From contig CAKZNJ010000169.1 of NCBI GenBank assembly GCA_937129505.1, positions 1 to 8,251 on the forward strand: DNA of 8,251 nt. Direction: 5' to 3'. Shown here in pieces: positions 1 to 5,918 of the stretch (its first letter is position 1; every line of letters begins with the position of its first letter). A model generated the notes under the pieces. It did no database searches and was not told the DNA's origin. It saw only the letters and a program-made list of their open reading frames with translations. Origin of the DNA: an uncultured Anaerolineae bacterium (GTDB lineage: Bacteria > Chloroflexota > Anaerolineae > Anaerolineales > UBA4823). The position numbers and the translations under genes were made by a program.

Positions 1-1
1 C

Positions 2-748
2 GCCGATCCAGAAATCCTTTGGTGGGTGGGTTGTGCCCCGGCGACCGACAGCCGCGCTCAGAAAACAGCCCGAGCTTTTGCCCAAATCCTTGACCACGCT
101 GGAGTAAGCTTTGCGGTCTTGGGTCAAGCCGAACAATGCACTGGCGATTCGGCGCGCCGGGCAGGAAACGAATACCTTTTCAACGAATTAGCAACCGCCA
201 ACGTTGCATTGCTTAACGAAATTGCTCCCAAACGCATCGTCACCACTTGCCCGCATTGTCTGCACACTCTCAAAAACGAGTACCCTGCCTTTGGCGGTCA
301 TTACGAGGTAGTGCATCACAGCCAACTGATCTTCGAACTTATCCAGCAGGGCAAGTTACGCTTGTCCTTGAACACAAGCGAGGCAGAGCCGCTGACTTTC
401 CATGATCCTTGTTATCTTGGTCGCCAGAACGGGGTCGTAGAGGAGCCTCGGCAAGTGCTCAGCGCTGCCCAACAAACCCTGGTTGAGATGAAAGATCACG
501 GTCAAAAATCCTTCTGCTGTGGAGCAGGGGGCGCCCAAATGTGGAAGGAAGAGGAACACGGCACAGAACGGGTGAATGCTGCCCGTTTCCGTCAGGCACA
601 GCAAAGCGGCGCAAAAACCCTTGCGGTAGGCTGTCCCTTCTGCTTGACCATGCTTAGCGATGCAGCTCGAGAAGCACAGAGCGAGATCCCAGTGCTGGAC
701 ATCGCCGAGATCGTGTTACGTCAGATAGAGGCAACCCCTCGCTCCTAA
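2..748 (+). CDS. (Fe-S)-binding oxidoreductase with two cysteine-rich (CCG) domains, C-terminal part (partial)
   Basis: The open frame runs in from the left edge (frame of base 2), so the N-terminus is missing; 248 residues are visible. They contain two tandem cysteine-rich domains of the heterodisulfide reductase subunit D / GlpC / LutA type. The first has C11 (WVGCAP), C46 (EQCTGD) and C83-x-x-C86 (CPHC). The second has HDPC (C137), FCCGAGG (C172-C173) and CPFC (C211, C214). In this superfamily these cysteines bind an unusual iron-sulfur cluster or pass electrons between a quinone or ferredoxin pool and a dehydrogenase partner. The first domain has 'CTGD' where the canonical signature has 'CCG', a variant I recall from long membrane-linked members with an N-terminal nitrate-reductase-gamma-like part, which would lie off the window. 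The electron donor and acceptor cannot be named from here. It is convergent with the methyltransferase gene across a repeat-rich gap. Confidence 0.88.
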   Translation, partial: ADPEILWWVGCAPATDSRAQKTARAFAQILDHAGVSFAVLGQAEQCTGDSARRAGNEYLFNELATANVALLNEIAPKRIVTTCPHCLHTLKNEYPAFGGHYEVVHHSQLIFELIQQGKLRLSLNTSEAEPLTFHDPCYLGRQNGVVEEPRQVLSAAQQTLVEMKDHGQKSFCCGAGGAQMWKEEEHGTERVNAARFRQAQQSGAKTLAVGCPFCLTMLSDAAREAQSEIPVLDIAEIVLRQIEATPRS

Positions 749-764
749 GAACTTTTTTGTAATG

Positions 765-778
765 TGGCTTGCAAGCCA
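765..778. repeat. 14-bp perfect palindrome TGGCTTGCAAGCCA
   Basis: The sequence TGGCTTGCAAGCCA equals its own reverse complement. It lies 16 bases after the Fe-S gene stop codon, at the left edge of the repeat cluster. It could be the end of a repeat element, or a protein-binding site. No T-run follows it, so it is not an intrinsic terminator. Confidence 0.6.
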
Positions 779-795
779 ATTCGCGACAGAGGTGT

Positions 796-855
796 CTCAC
801 CCTAAGACACATAGAACACGAAGGTTCTGTTGCTTTGGTGTCTTGGTGTTAGAGA
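796..855. repeat. Degenerate inverted repeat, 'CTAAGACAC / GTGTCTTGG' type (MITE-like)
   Basis: The left arm (CTAAGACAC at 802-810, continuing to CACGAAGG at 817-824) and the right arm (TTTGGTGTCTTGGTGTTAG, 833-851) are imperfect reverse complements. This resembles a non-coding repeat that I recall as common between genes in large environmental bacterial genomes, with 'AAGACAC' and 'GAACACGAAGG' words. No transposase is present, so any mobility would be non-autonomous. The assignment rests on word similarity only. Confidence 0.45.
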
Positions 856-907
856 GAAAAGTTTCACACGAAGACGCAGAGGATACCAAGAAGAGATCTT
901 ATTCTTG

Positions 908-1040
908 CACCCTAGCTCCCGTTGGGAGAGGGGCCAGCGGTGAGCGCTCCCCCCTCTCCCCTTGGGAGAGGGGCTAGGGGTGAGGGCTATTCCCTCCGTT
1001 TCCTTTCATCCCCATCCCTTCTCCCTTAGGGAGAAGGGGG
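908..1040. repeat. Cluster of three GC-rich palindromic (REP-like) units
   Basis: Unit A (908-944) is CACCCTAGCTCCC, then GTT, then GGGAGAGGGGCCAGCGGTGAG in two blocks. Unit B (949-984) is CCCCTCTCCCC, then TT, then GGGAGAGGGGCTAGGGGTGAG. Unit C (1008-1040) is centred on CTCCCTTAGGGAG. The right halves of A and B (about 922-945 and 962-985) are direct repeats with a few mismatches. The left arm of A also complements the right arm of B, so nested hairpins are possible. Such units resemble repetitive extragenic palindromes. They sit at the 3' ends of two convergent genes, where they could act as a bidirectional transcription barrier, but no T-run follows. Confidence 0.6.
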
Positions 1041-1051
1041 TAGTTTCCCTT

Positions 1052-1930
1052 CTAAAGCTTATATGGTGCCACCCTTTCTTCAGCGAGTTTAACGTACGTC
1101 GGGTCAACCTCATACCCCACATATTTTCTGCCCGCTTTCAGCGCAGCAATTGCGGTAGAGCCACTGCCCATAAACGGATCTAGCACGATATCACCGCTGT
1201 AAGTGTATAGCTGGATCAGCCGAAAAGGCAGCTCGACAGGAAACGGCGCTGGATGGCCTACCCGTTTTGCCGACTCCGGATTGATCATCCACACCGACTT
1301 CGTCCACTCCATAAACTGCTGGCGGCTAATGGTATTCGTCTTGCCCTTCGGCTTCTTGCGGGAGAACGATCCTTTGGAGAAAACCAGAATATACTCATGG
1401 GTGTCGCGCAACACGGGGTTAGCTGCTGATTGCCAGCTTCCCCATGCCATTGAGACCCCTGCGCCAGCGCCTTTATACCAGATAATCTCTCCTCGCATCA
1501 GATACCCGATGTCAATCATCATGTGTGAGATATAGTCTGAGAGGGGAATATAGGGTTTTCTGCCCAAATTCGCCACATTCACGCAGGCTCTACCGCCATC
1601 AACCAAAACGCGAAAAGTCTCTCTGAAGACCTTTTCAAGCAAGCGCAAATATTCCGTGAGCGTCAAATCTTCATCGTATTCTTTGGTTGCGTTGTAGGGC
1701 GGCGAAGTGACCATCAGATGCACCGAGTTGTCAGGGATTTCCTTCATATCCTCCGATGACCCCAATAGAATGGTGTTTTCGTAGTCTGGCGGAAAGACTT
1801 GCTCGGGAAAGGGGGAAACCCCTTGGTTCGGGGTTAACTCTGCATAGAGTCTGGAACGGTAATAGCACGATGAATCGTGGCTGATCCTCGCTGTCGTGCC
1901 AAATGCGCTTGTCTTCGAGCCTTTTTTCAT
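1052..1930 (-). CDS. Site-specific DNA methyltransferase, N4-cytosine/N6-adenine beta class
   Basis: The 292-residue protein has the DNA methylase N-4/N-6 fold. The catalytic motif IV is TSPPYN (residues 75-80), and the S-adenosylmethionine-binding motif I (DPFMGSGSTA, 251-260) comes near the C-terminus, followed by VGYEVD (271-276). The order IV then I defines the beta class. A [T/S]SPPY motif is more usual in N4-cytosine enzymes, whereas N6-adenine enzymes tend to have DPPY, so m4C is favoured but not proven. The middle (about 150-215) would carry the target-recognition part. The ATG at 1930 is chosen because AGAGGA lies just upstream (1938-1943). No cognate restriction enzyme is adjacent, so it looks like an orphan methyltransferase. 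The HNH gene at 3210-3497 is a poor partner candidate because a transporter gene separates them. The target sequence cannot be read from the protein. Confidence 0.93.
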   Translation of the reverse strand: MKKGSKTSAFGTTARISHDSSCYYRSRLYAELTPNQGVSPFPEQVFPPDYENTILLGSSEDMKEIPDNSVHLMVTSPPYNATKEYDEDLTLTEYLRLLEKVFRETFRVLVDGGRACVNVANLGRKPYIPLSDYISHMMIDIGYLMRGEIIWYKGAGAGVSMAWGSWQSAANPVLRDTHEYILVFSKGSFSRKKPKGKTNTISRQQFMEWTKSVWMINPESAKRVGHPAPFPVELPFRLIQLYTYSGDIVLDPFMGSGSTAIAALKAGRKYVGYEVDPTYVKLAEERVAPYKL

Positions 1931-1937
1931 CGCCTTG

Positions 1938-1943
1938 TCCTCT
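1938..1943 (-). promoter_or_regulatory. Ribosome binding site of the methyltransferase gene
   Basis: Read on the minus strand, AGAGGA precedes the ATG at 1930 by 7 bases. It supports this start over the longer and shorter alternatives. Confidence 0.6.
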
Positions 1944-2143
1944 TTTTGAACACTCCTTGCCGTGCATAAGGATTGTAATCCATTTTACTCGAGACCTTAG
2001 GTTAGAACGCCAAACCATTGGCGCGCAGAGACAAGACGGTGAAAGAGCTTACCCAGCTAGTTTTGCTCCTCTGCGTTTGGCTATGGGTTTCGGGAACTGA
2101 TTTTAGCCCACTTCGTCCCCTCGATGGGGTGCGCCTTTTCAGG

Positions 2144-3013
2144 TCAGAAGGCAGTAGCGATGATTCCCGCAACTGCCAAGATCATTCCAAATCCTTGAAG
2201 TTTCGAAATCTTATCCTTTAGGAAAATCACTGCCAACATAATGGTTACAACAGAGAGAGCAGAGGCGATGGGTGTAATTAAGATGGCATCGCCGATGGTC
2301 AATCCGTAGTTTACCAGCGCCACTGCGCCGACTTCGACGATCCCCATGATGAAAATGATGGCTCTCGTTTTCAGCGAGCTCTGGCTTAAGTTGAGTTCTC
2401 TCTTGACCACCATGGCGAAGAGTAACAAAAACAGCGCAATGCCAAACTTTACCAGCAGGGTGGTCAATAACCACCCTATTTCCTCAGATATAACCTCGCT
2501 GATATTCCAAAACACCCCAAAGAAAAAGGCTCCCACAACGGTTTCCTTGACCCCTAAAGAAAGTTGAAAATTTCGCTCGCCCAGACTTCTCCAATCCAAC
2601 GAAGCTAGAGTCGCGCCAGTGATGATCATTAATGCCCCTAGCGTCTGAGTGGGGGTCAGCCGCTGCCCCATATACAGGAAGGCAAAGAGCATGGTGAACA
2701 CAGCCCATAAATTCATGGTTGCAGCAACGATGGAGACATTGCCCTTCTCGAACCCTTTGAAGAAAAACAAATAACCCGCTGCATAGAGAATGGCAGCGAG
2801 GGGCGTCAAAATCACCCCCCAGAGCTGGAAGTCAATGTGGGTCGTTAGGGCAAAGGCAAGCAAAAGAAGCGAGATGAAGCCAGCTAATTGAGACCAAAAC
2901 AATGACTTGAACGAGCCAATTTGTTTCGAAAAAACACCGCCGAGAAAGTCGTAAATTCCCCAGCCGAACATCCCCCCAATACCCAATAAGATGCTGATGA
3001 TGGTTGTATCCAT
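2144..3013 (-). CDS. EamA/DMT-family membrane transporter
   Basis: A 289-residue, strongly hydrophobic protein with about ten predicted membrane helices in two halves. The first half begins IISILLGIGGMFGWGIYDFLGG; the second begins VGAFFFGVFWNISEVI and ends with GFGMILAVAGIIATAF. This is the two-repeat arrangement of the drug/metabolite transporter (EamA) family. Members move small metabolites or toxic compounds across the cytoplasmic membrane; the substrate is unknown. The open frame could begin 15 codons earlier at 3058 with MEHPTTNCERV, but that stretch is polar and unlike the family start. MDTTIISILLG at 3013 places the first helix at the very N-terminus as expected. No Shine-Dalgarno sequence precedes 3013; a TACAAT box lies 8 bases upstream. 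It lies 213 bp upstream of the methyltransferase gene on the same strand, too far to assume an operon. Confidence 0.9.
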   Translation of the reverse strand: MDTTIISILLGIGGMFGWGIYDFLGGVFSKQIGSFKSLFWSQLAGFISLLLLAFALTTHIDFQLWGVILTPLAAILYAAGYLFFFKGFEKGNVSIVAATMNLWAVFTMLFAFLYMGQRLTPTQTLGALMIITGATLASLDWRSLGERNFQLSLGVKETVVGAFFFGVFWNISEVISEEIGWLLTTLLVKFGIALFLLLFAMVVKRELNLSQSSLKTRAIIFIMGIVEVGAVALVNYGLTIGDAILITPIASALSVVTIMLAVIFLKDKISKLQGFGMILAVAGIIATAF

Positions 3014-3021
3014 AGGGCTAT

Positions 3022-3027
3022 ATTGTA
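3022..3027 (-). promoter_or_regulatory. Candidate -10 box for the EamA transporter gene
   Basis: On the minus strand TACAAT is followed after 8 bases by the ATG at 3013. Transcription would then begin at or next to the start codon, giving a leaderless mRNA, which fits the lack of a ribosome binding site. No good -35 hexamer is seen, so this stays tentative. Confidence 0.35.
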
Positions 3028-3118
3028 CTCGTTCACAGTTGGTTGTGGGATGCTCCATTCAGCGGATTAAGATAGGTGTTAGACTGGGCATAATCATCCA
3101 CTGGGTCGGGCAAGGATG

Positions 3119-3145
3119 GCGCAGCGTTCGTGCTTTTGGCTGCGC
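3119..3145. repeat. 7-bp hairpin GCGCAGC / GCTGCGC
   Basis: The arms GCGCAGC (3119-3125) and GCTGCGC (3139-3145) are exact reverse complements around a 13-nt loop. It lies in the 196-bp gap between the HNH gene and the transporter gene. No T-run follows on either strand, so it is a weak terminator at best; it may be an isolated extragenic palindrome. Confidence 0.4.
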
Positions 3146-3209
3146 TTCTGTGGTCGGTTTAGACCTTCCCGTGGGACGATACACATCACCACCTTGCAAA
3201 TTTTTAGGC

Positions 3210-3497
3210 CTATTCTTCGATAAGACCCGCTATTCGTTTCACGACATCAGAAACATATTTTGCATGGTGTAAGAAATGTTCTCGATATTCTGGGTGCTTG
3301 ATAAACCATTCTTTGGGTGGCATGTCCCCTTTTTCATGATTGCACTTGAGGCAAGCAGATACGCGGTTTGACTTGTTGTCCAAGACTCTTCGCTTGAGAT
3401 TATATTTGTGCCACTGGGAGATTGGGACAACATGGTCAATGCTCAGAGGACCTTCGCTGCCACAATACACACATCGTTGAACCCTTTTCTTGGTCAT
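3210..3497 (-). CDS. Small stand-alone HNH endonuclease
   Basis: This 95-residue protein is one HNH nuclease module. Two CxxC pairs (C9-V-Y-C12 and C49-L-K-C52) would hold a structural zinc. The catalytic core reads IDHVVPIS (D21-H22), then N44 in NKSNRV, and N53-H54 in CNHEKGD. In this fold the first His is the general base and the Asp/His/Asn set binds the divalent metal that cuts DNA. The tail (60-95) is a short, charged helical region. The ATG at 3497 follows a clear AGGGG (3504-3508 on the minus strand). Small free-standing HNH proteins occur in phages, mobile elements and restriction systems. Here no phage or intron sequence is seen nearby, so its job is unknown. It could be a remnant of an accessory island together with the transporter and methyltransferase. 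Confidence 0.88.
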   Translation of the reverse strand: MTKKRVQRCVYCGSEGPLSIDHVVPISQWHKYNLKRRVLDNKSNRVSACLKCNHEKGDMPPKEWFIKHPEYREHFLHHAKYVSDVVKRIAGLIEE

Positions 3498-3756
3498 TCT
3501 TATCCCCTAAAAATATTTTCAACATTTCTTCTGAGTCGCTAGTTTGCGAGACAACCCCTTGACTTGCCTTATACTTACGATATGCCAGTAAGGCGCTAGG
3601 ATGACCTCCTATCCCGGTAGTGAGAGACAGTACGGGTAAAATCCTTCAATCCTCTCCTCTTATGCTGCCGTATTTGTTCACCTGTTTACCTGTCCTGCGA
3701 GAAATAGAACCGGATGCGCCCACCTCAACGGTGCAAAAAAATCATAGCCGTCTATA

Positions 3757-3779
3757 GTGTTCTTCTGCGGAAGGAACAC
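3757..3779. repeat. Stable hairpin with TGCG tetraloop
   Basis: GTGTTCTTC (3757-3765) pairs with GAA and GAACAC (3770-3772 and 3774-3779), leaving one bulged G and a 4-base loop TGCG. It has no T-run on the plus strand and none directly after it on the minus strand. It may belong to an RNA structure or be a stray palindrome. Confidence 0.45.
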
Positions 3780-3818
3780 CGTAATTATAATACAAAGCCG
3801 TATTGGCTGAACATCCCA

Positions 3819-3925
3819 TGGAATGACGAATCCTTTATCGTTCGGTCGGAATGACAGGGGGTGGAGGTGCTTGCGCTCCTTCGAAATGACATGGGGTGAG
3901 GGTCGCGTACGCTCGTTCGGAATGC
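3819..3925. repeat. Tandem repeat of about 35 bp, 'GGAATGAC' type
   Basis: Copies of the word GGAATGAC or a near match start at 3820, 3848, 3883 and 3919 (spacing 28, 35 and 36). The two fuller units, 3847-3881 and 3882-3917, share the pattern CGnAATGACAnGGGGTG, then a GC-rich part, then a CGCTC end. This resembles intergenic repeats with TTCGGAATGAC words that I recall as widespread in bacterial genomes. It has no coding potential and marks this stretch as a spot where repeats collect. Confidence 0.6.
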
Positions 3926-3940
3926 TATTTTCCCTATCCG

Positions 3941-3954
3941 TTAAGAATTCTTAA
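3941..3954. promoter_or_regulatory. 14-bp perfect AT-rich palindrome TTAAGAATTCTTAA
   Basis: TTAAGAATTCTTAA is its own reverse complement. It lies 52 bases upstream of the TATAAT box that probably drives the PucR-type gene, a position where an activator or the regulator itself could bind. AT-rich palindromes of this length are typical dimer-binding sites, but no bound protein can be named. On the plus strand it is followed by six A's, not T's, so it is not a terminator there. Confidence 0.4.
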
Positions 3955-3998
3955 AAAAGTTAAAGCCCTCCATGAAGCCATCTCCCCGCCCTAGGATT

Positions 3999-4015
3999 GG
4001 CAAGGTATAATTGCC
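3999..4015 (+). promoter_or_regulatory. Probable promoter -10 box with overlapping inverted repeat
   Basis: A perfect TATAAT (4006-4011) lies within the inverted repeat GGCAA-N7-TTGCC (3999-4003 and 4011-4015). It is about 95 bases upstream of the PucR-type gene start. A protein bound to the inverted repeat would cover the -10 box, as in autorepression. No recognisable -35 hexamer is seen at the right distance, so transcription may need an activator. Confidence 0.5.
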
Positions 4016-4106
4016 CCAAATTCGCTCATAAAGTTTGTTACTTGCTCTTGATCGAGGACGAAACCGCTGCACCCAAGCCGTGGATAAGAGGCAACGATAG
4101 ACTGAT

Positions 4107-5687
4107 ATGGCTGTTTCAGAATTGACCTTGAAAGAAGCTCTTCGACTAGCCCTCGAGCGCTCTCCTCAGTGGCTGCGCGAGGTGGATGCCGCGGTTGCCG
4201 CTCCTGACTGGGTAGCCTTGAGCCTTGCCGATCTGCGCCCAGGAGATATCTTACTCCTGAACGCCAGCGAGTGCACTCCTTCCATCTTACAAGAAGCGCA
4301 TCGACAAAATGCTGTCGTGGTGGTTTCGATTGGCAAACCCAACGCCCTAGGGTCTGATCTCCCTCTCCCTGTCGCTTTTACCGAGGAGAAGGTCGATAAA
4401 CGCGCGTTACAAAAACGTCTGTTGGCGGTTTTGATCAACGCTCGCGCTGCCACCATCGAACGCGGGGCGCATATTCACGCCCAACTTGCCCAGCTCGAAG
4501 CGGAGGGGCGCGGCTTAGAGGGGTTGGTCCAAGCAATGGCGGAGATGACTGCGCGCGGGGTTATCCTGCAAGATAAACGCGGGGGAATTCTCGCCCACCA
4601 TCCCTCGACCACTTTGGCGGCGATTTGGCAGGATATCCTTGCCCAATTTAGCGAGCTGCGCCCCTTGCCAGAGGCCTTTCTGGATCGCAAGCGGGTGGGC
4701 AGCCAACCCACCATCCATTGTCAAGAGCTCGGAGGGGGGCTCAGCTGTTTGATTGCGCCGGTGGTCGTCGGCGAGGTCGCCCGCGGTTATCTCTCCATTG
4801 TCGGGGTTCAAGGTGAGTTCGACTCTTTAGATTATCTGGTTGCCGAACAAGGGGGGCTGGTCTTAGCGATCGAAATGGCGCGCAACAAAGCCATTCGCGA
4901 GACCGAAAAGCGCCTTAAGGGGGACCTGCTCAACGCCTTACTGCAGGAAATTCTCACGCCGCGGGATGCCCGATTATGGCTACAAACGATGGGCTTAAAC
5001 CCCCAGCAAGCCCATGTTGCCTTGCGTTTTATGTGGGATACGCCGGCAGCCCCTTCGCGCCGACGTCTGGAAACCATTATCAACGGCGAAATTTCCCAGC
5101 GCGGCTTACGGGCAATTGTACACCCGATGGGGAGCGAAGTGATATGCTTTTGCCCCTTGGGAAATGAAACTGCTCGCCCCCAGGAAGCCATTTCCTTAGC
5201 CGAGGCAATTCTCCGTCAGGCACACCGTGAATATCCCCAAGCGGTGGTGCGCTGCGGCATTGGCACGCCAGCTTTAGAAGTGGGCGAATGGCGTGTCTCC
5301 TTCTCGCGGGCGGGTCAGGCGCTGGATATGGCGCGCCGTCTAAACGAGAAATCGCCTCTGTACTATCCCGATCTCTCGGTTTATCGCTTGTTGTTGCAAT
5401 TGGAACACAGCCCCGAATTGATGGCTTTTCAAGAAGAGATCTTGGGCAACTTGCTCGCCACAGAGAACCCTCAGGAGCTTCTCAACACGCTCGAAGCCTT
5501 CTTTGCCCATAACGGCAACCTTTCCCAGACCGCTGAAGCATTATATATCCACCGCAATACGCTTGTGTACCGCCTAGAGCGCATCGCTGCGATCACCAAC
5601 ATCGATCTGGACAAACCCGAAAATCGGTTGGCGGTTCAACTTGCCTTGCATATCTACCGTATGACTCGGCCGCTTGAGGAGAGGTAA
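4107..5687 (+). CDS. PucR/CdaR-family transcriptional regulator
   Basis: The 526-residue protein has the layout of PucR/CdaR-type activators. An N-terminal PucR-like sensor region (about 5-115) begins LTLKEALRLALE and has the characteristic LRPGDILLLNAS. A GAF-like segment (about 136-260) follows, then a degenerate GGDEF-like domain (about 280-420) with VRCGIGTPALEVGEWRVSFS. The C-terminal helix-turn-helix (about 456-516) is very typical: NLSQTAEALYIHRNTLVYRLERI. Family members usually activate genes for purine, sugar-acid or amino-acid use in response to a small ligand, which is unknown here. The ATG at 4107 is the first start after an in-frame stop at 4098; the only Shine-Dalgarno-like sequence (AAGAGG, 4086-4091) is 15 bases away, so translation may be weak. 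It precedes a methionine-synthesis gene, but the leader with its own terminator in between argues that it is not simply a co-transcribed partner. Confidence 0.9.
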   Translation: MAVSELTLKEALRLALERSPQWLREVDAAVAAPDWVALSLADLRPGDILLLNASECTPSILQEAHRQNAVVVVSIGKPNALGSDLPLPVAFTEEKVDKRALQKRLLAVLINARAATIERGAHIHAQLAQLEAEGRGLEGLVQAMAEMTARGVILQDKRGGILAHHPSTTLAAIWQDILAQFSELRPLPEAFLDRKRVGSQPTIHCQELGGGLSCLIAPVVVGEVARGYLSIVGVQGEFDSLDYLVAEQGGLVLAIEMARNKAIRETEKRLKGDLLNALLQEILTPRDARLWLQTMGLNPQQAHVALRFMWDTPAAPSRRRLETIINGEISQRGLRAIVHPMGSEVICFCPLGNETARPQEAISLAEAILRQAHREYPQAVVRCGIGTPALEVGEWRVSFSRAGQALDMARRLNEKSPLYYPDLSVYRLLLQLEHSPELMAFQEEILGNLLATENPQELLNTLEAFFAHNGNLSQTAEALYIHRNTLVYRLERIAAITNIDLDKPENRLAVQLALHIYRMTRPLEER

Positions 5688-5801
5688 GGGGCGATTTTTG
5701 TGCAAAGTGTTGTCCCAAAGGGTATAAAGATTATCCAAATTGCCTATAGCCTTTTGGCGGATGTTTTTGTATATTTCAAAATAAGGATGGATGGTTTTCC
5801 C

Positions 5802-5918
5802 ATGCTAGAAGCGTATCTCTTGGTGGTCTCCTCTCTCTTAGCTGGAATCATGATGATGGGCATGATGATGGCTAGGCGCGCTTCGGTGTGGGAAGCAGCG
5901 GTTTGTTTGCGGTTATAA
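5802..5918 (+). CDS. Putative Met-rich leader peptide (attenuator peptide)
   Basis: This 38-codon frame encodes MLEAYLLVVSSLLAG, then IMMMGMMMARR, then ASVWEAAVCLRL. Six ATG codons occur within seven positions (5850-5858 and 5862-5870). It stops 23 bases before a strong terminator and 92 bases before a methionine-synthesis gene. Runs of the codon for the end product are the hallmark of leader peptides in ribosome-mediated attenuation, such as trp, his and leu leaders. A purine-rich AAGGATGG (5784-5791) about 10 bases upstream could serve as ribosome binding site. Longer versions of the frame begin at 5787 (ATG) or 5700 (GTG), with poorer start signals. Alternatively it is a tiny one-helix membrane protein, since residues 5-24 are hydrophobic; the RNA pairings around it favour the leader view. 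Confidence 0.65.
   Translation: MLEAYLLVVSSLLAGIMMMGMMMARRASVWEAAVCLRL

Larger units (their letters stand above)
749..1051. other. Gene-free, repeat-rich gap between convergent genes
   Basis: No convincing gene lies here; the short open frames overlap low-complexity palindromes. From left to right it holds a 14-bp palindrome (765-778), a degenerate inverted repeat of the 'CTAAGACAC...GTGTCTTGG' type (about 796-855), a short purine-rich stretch similar to widespread 'CACGAAGACGC' intergenic repeats (863-890), and three GC-rich hairpin units (908-1040). No clear intrinsic terminator follows the Fe-S gene. A weak GAGG/CCTC hairpin at its 3' end lies about 12 nt before a T-run at 754-759, which is too far for a good terminator. 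Confidence 0.6.
3498..4106. other. 609-bp gene-free region with hairpins and repeats
   Basis: No open frame with coding character was found. The left part (3559-3780) has a possible plus-strand promoter (TTGACT at 3559-3564, 16 bases, TATGCC) followed by several short inverted repeats: GCCTTA/TAAGGC (3566-3594), TAGGA/TCCTA (3597-3611), CACC/GGTG (3721-3733) and a 9-bp hairpin at 3757-3779. The middle (3819-3925) is a 'GGAATGAC' tandem repeat. The right part has a 14-bp palindrome (3941-3954) and the likely promoter of the PucR-type gene (about 3999-4015). The HNH gene and the PucR-type gene diverge from this region, so it must hold both promoters. Confidence 0.55.

Noticed and set aside
762..1183. 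Two short plus-strand open frames across the repeat cluster
   Set aside because: Their translations are just the palindromic repeats read through, and the second overlaps the methyltransferase 3' end.
1731..2018. 95-codon minus-strand open frame overlapping the start of the methyltransferase gene
   Set aside because: Most of it overlaps the methyltransferase gene in another frame, and its translation has no family features.
2117..2130. CCCC/GGGG hairpin after the transporter gene as a terminator
   Set aside because: The stem is only 4 bp, and no T-run follows on the minus strand.
2018..2221. 67-codon plus-strand open frame with a short hydrophobic stretch between the methyltransferase and transporter genes
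   Set aside because: It has no ribosome binding site, runs into the 3' end of the transporter gene on the other strand, and shows no recognisable domain.
1052..3497. Methyltransferase and HNH gene as a normal restriction-modification pair
   Set aside because: They are separated by a full transporter gene and about 1.3 kb, and the HNH protein is a bare 95-residue module with no DNA-recognition domain visible. Kept only as a weak hypothesis.
3819..3925. CRISPR array
   Set aside because: Units are too few, poorly conserved and lack unique spacers of fixed length; the repeats fit an intergenic tandem repeat instead.
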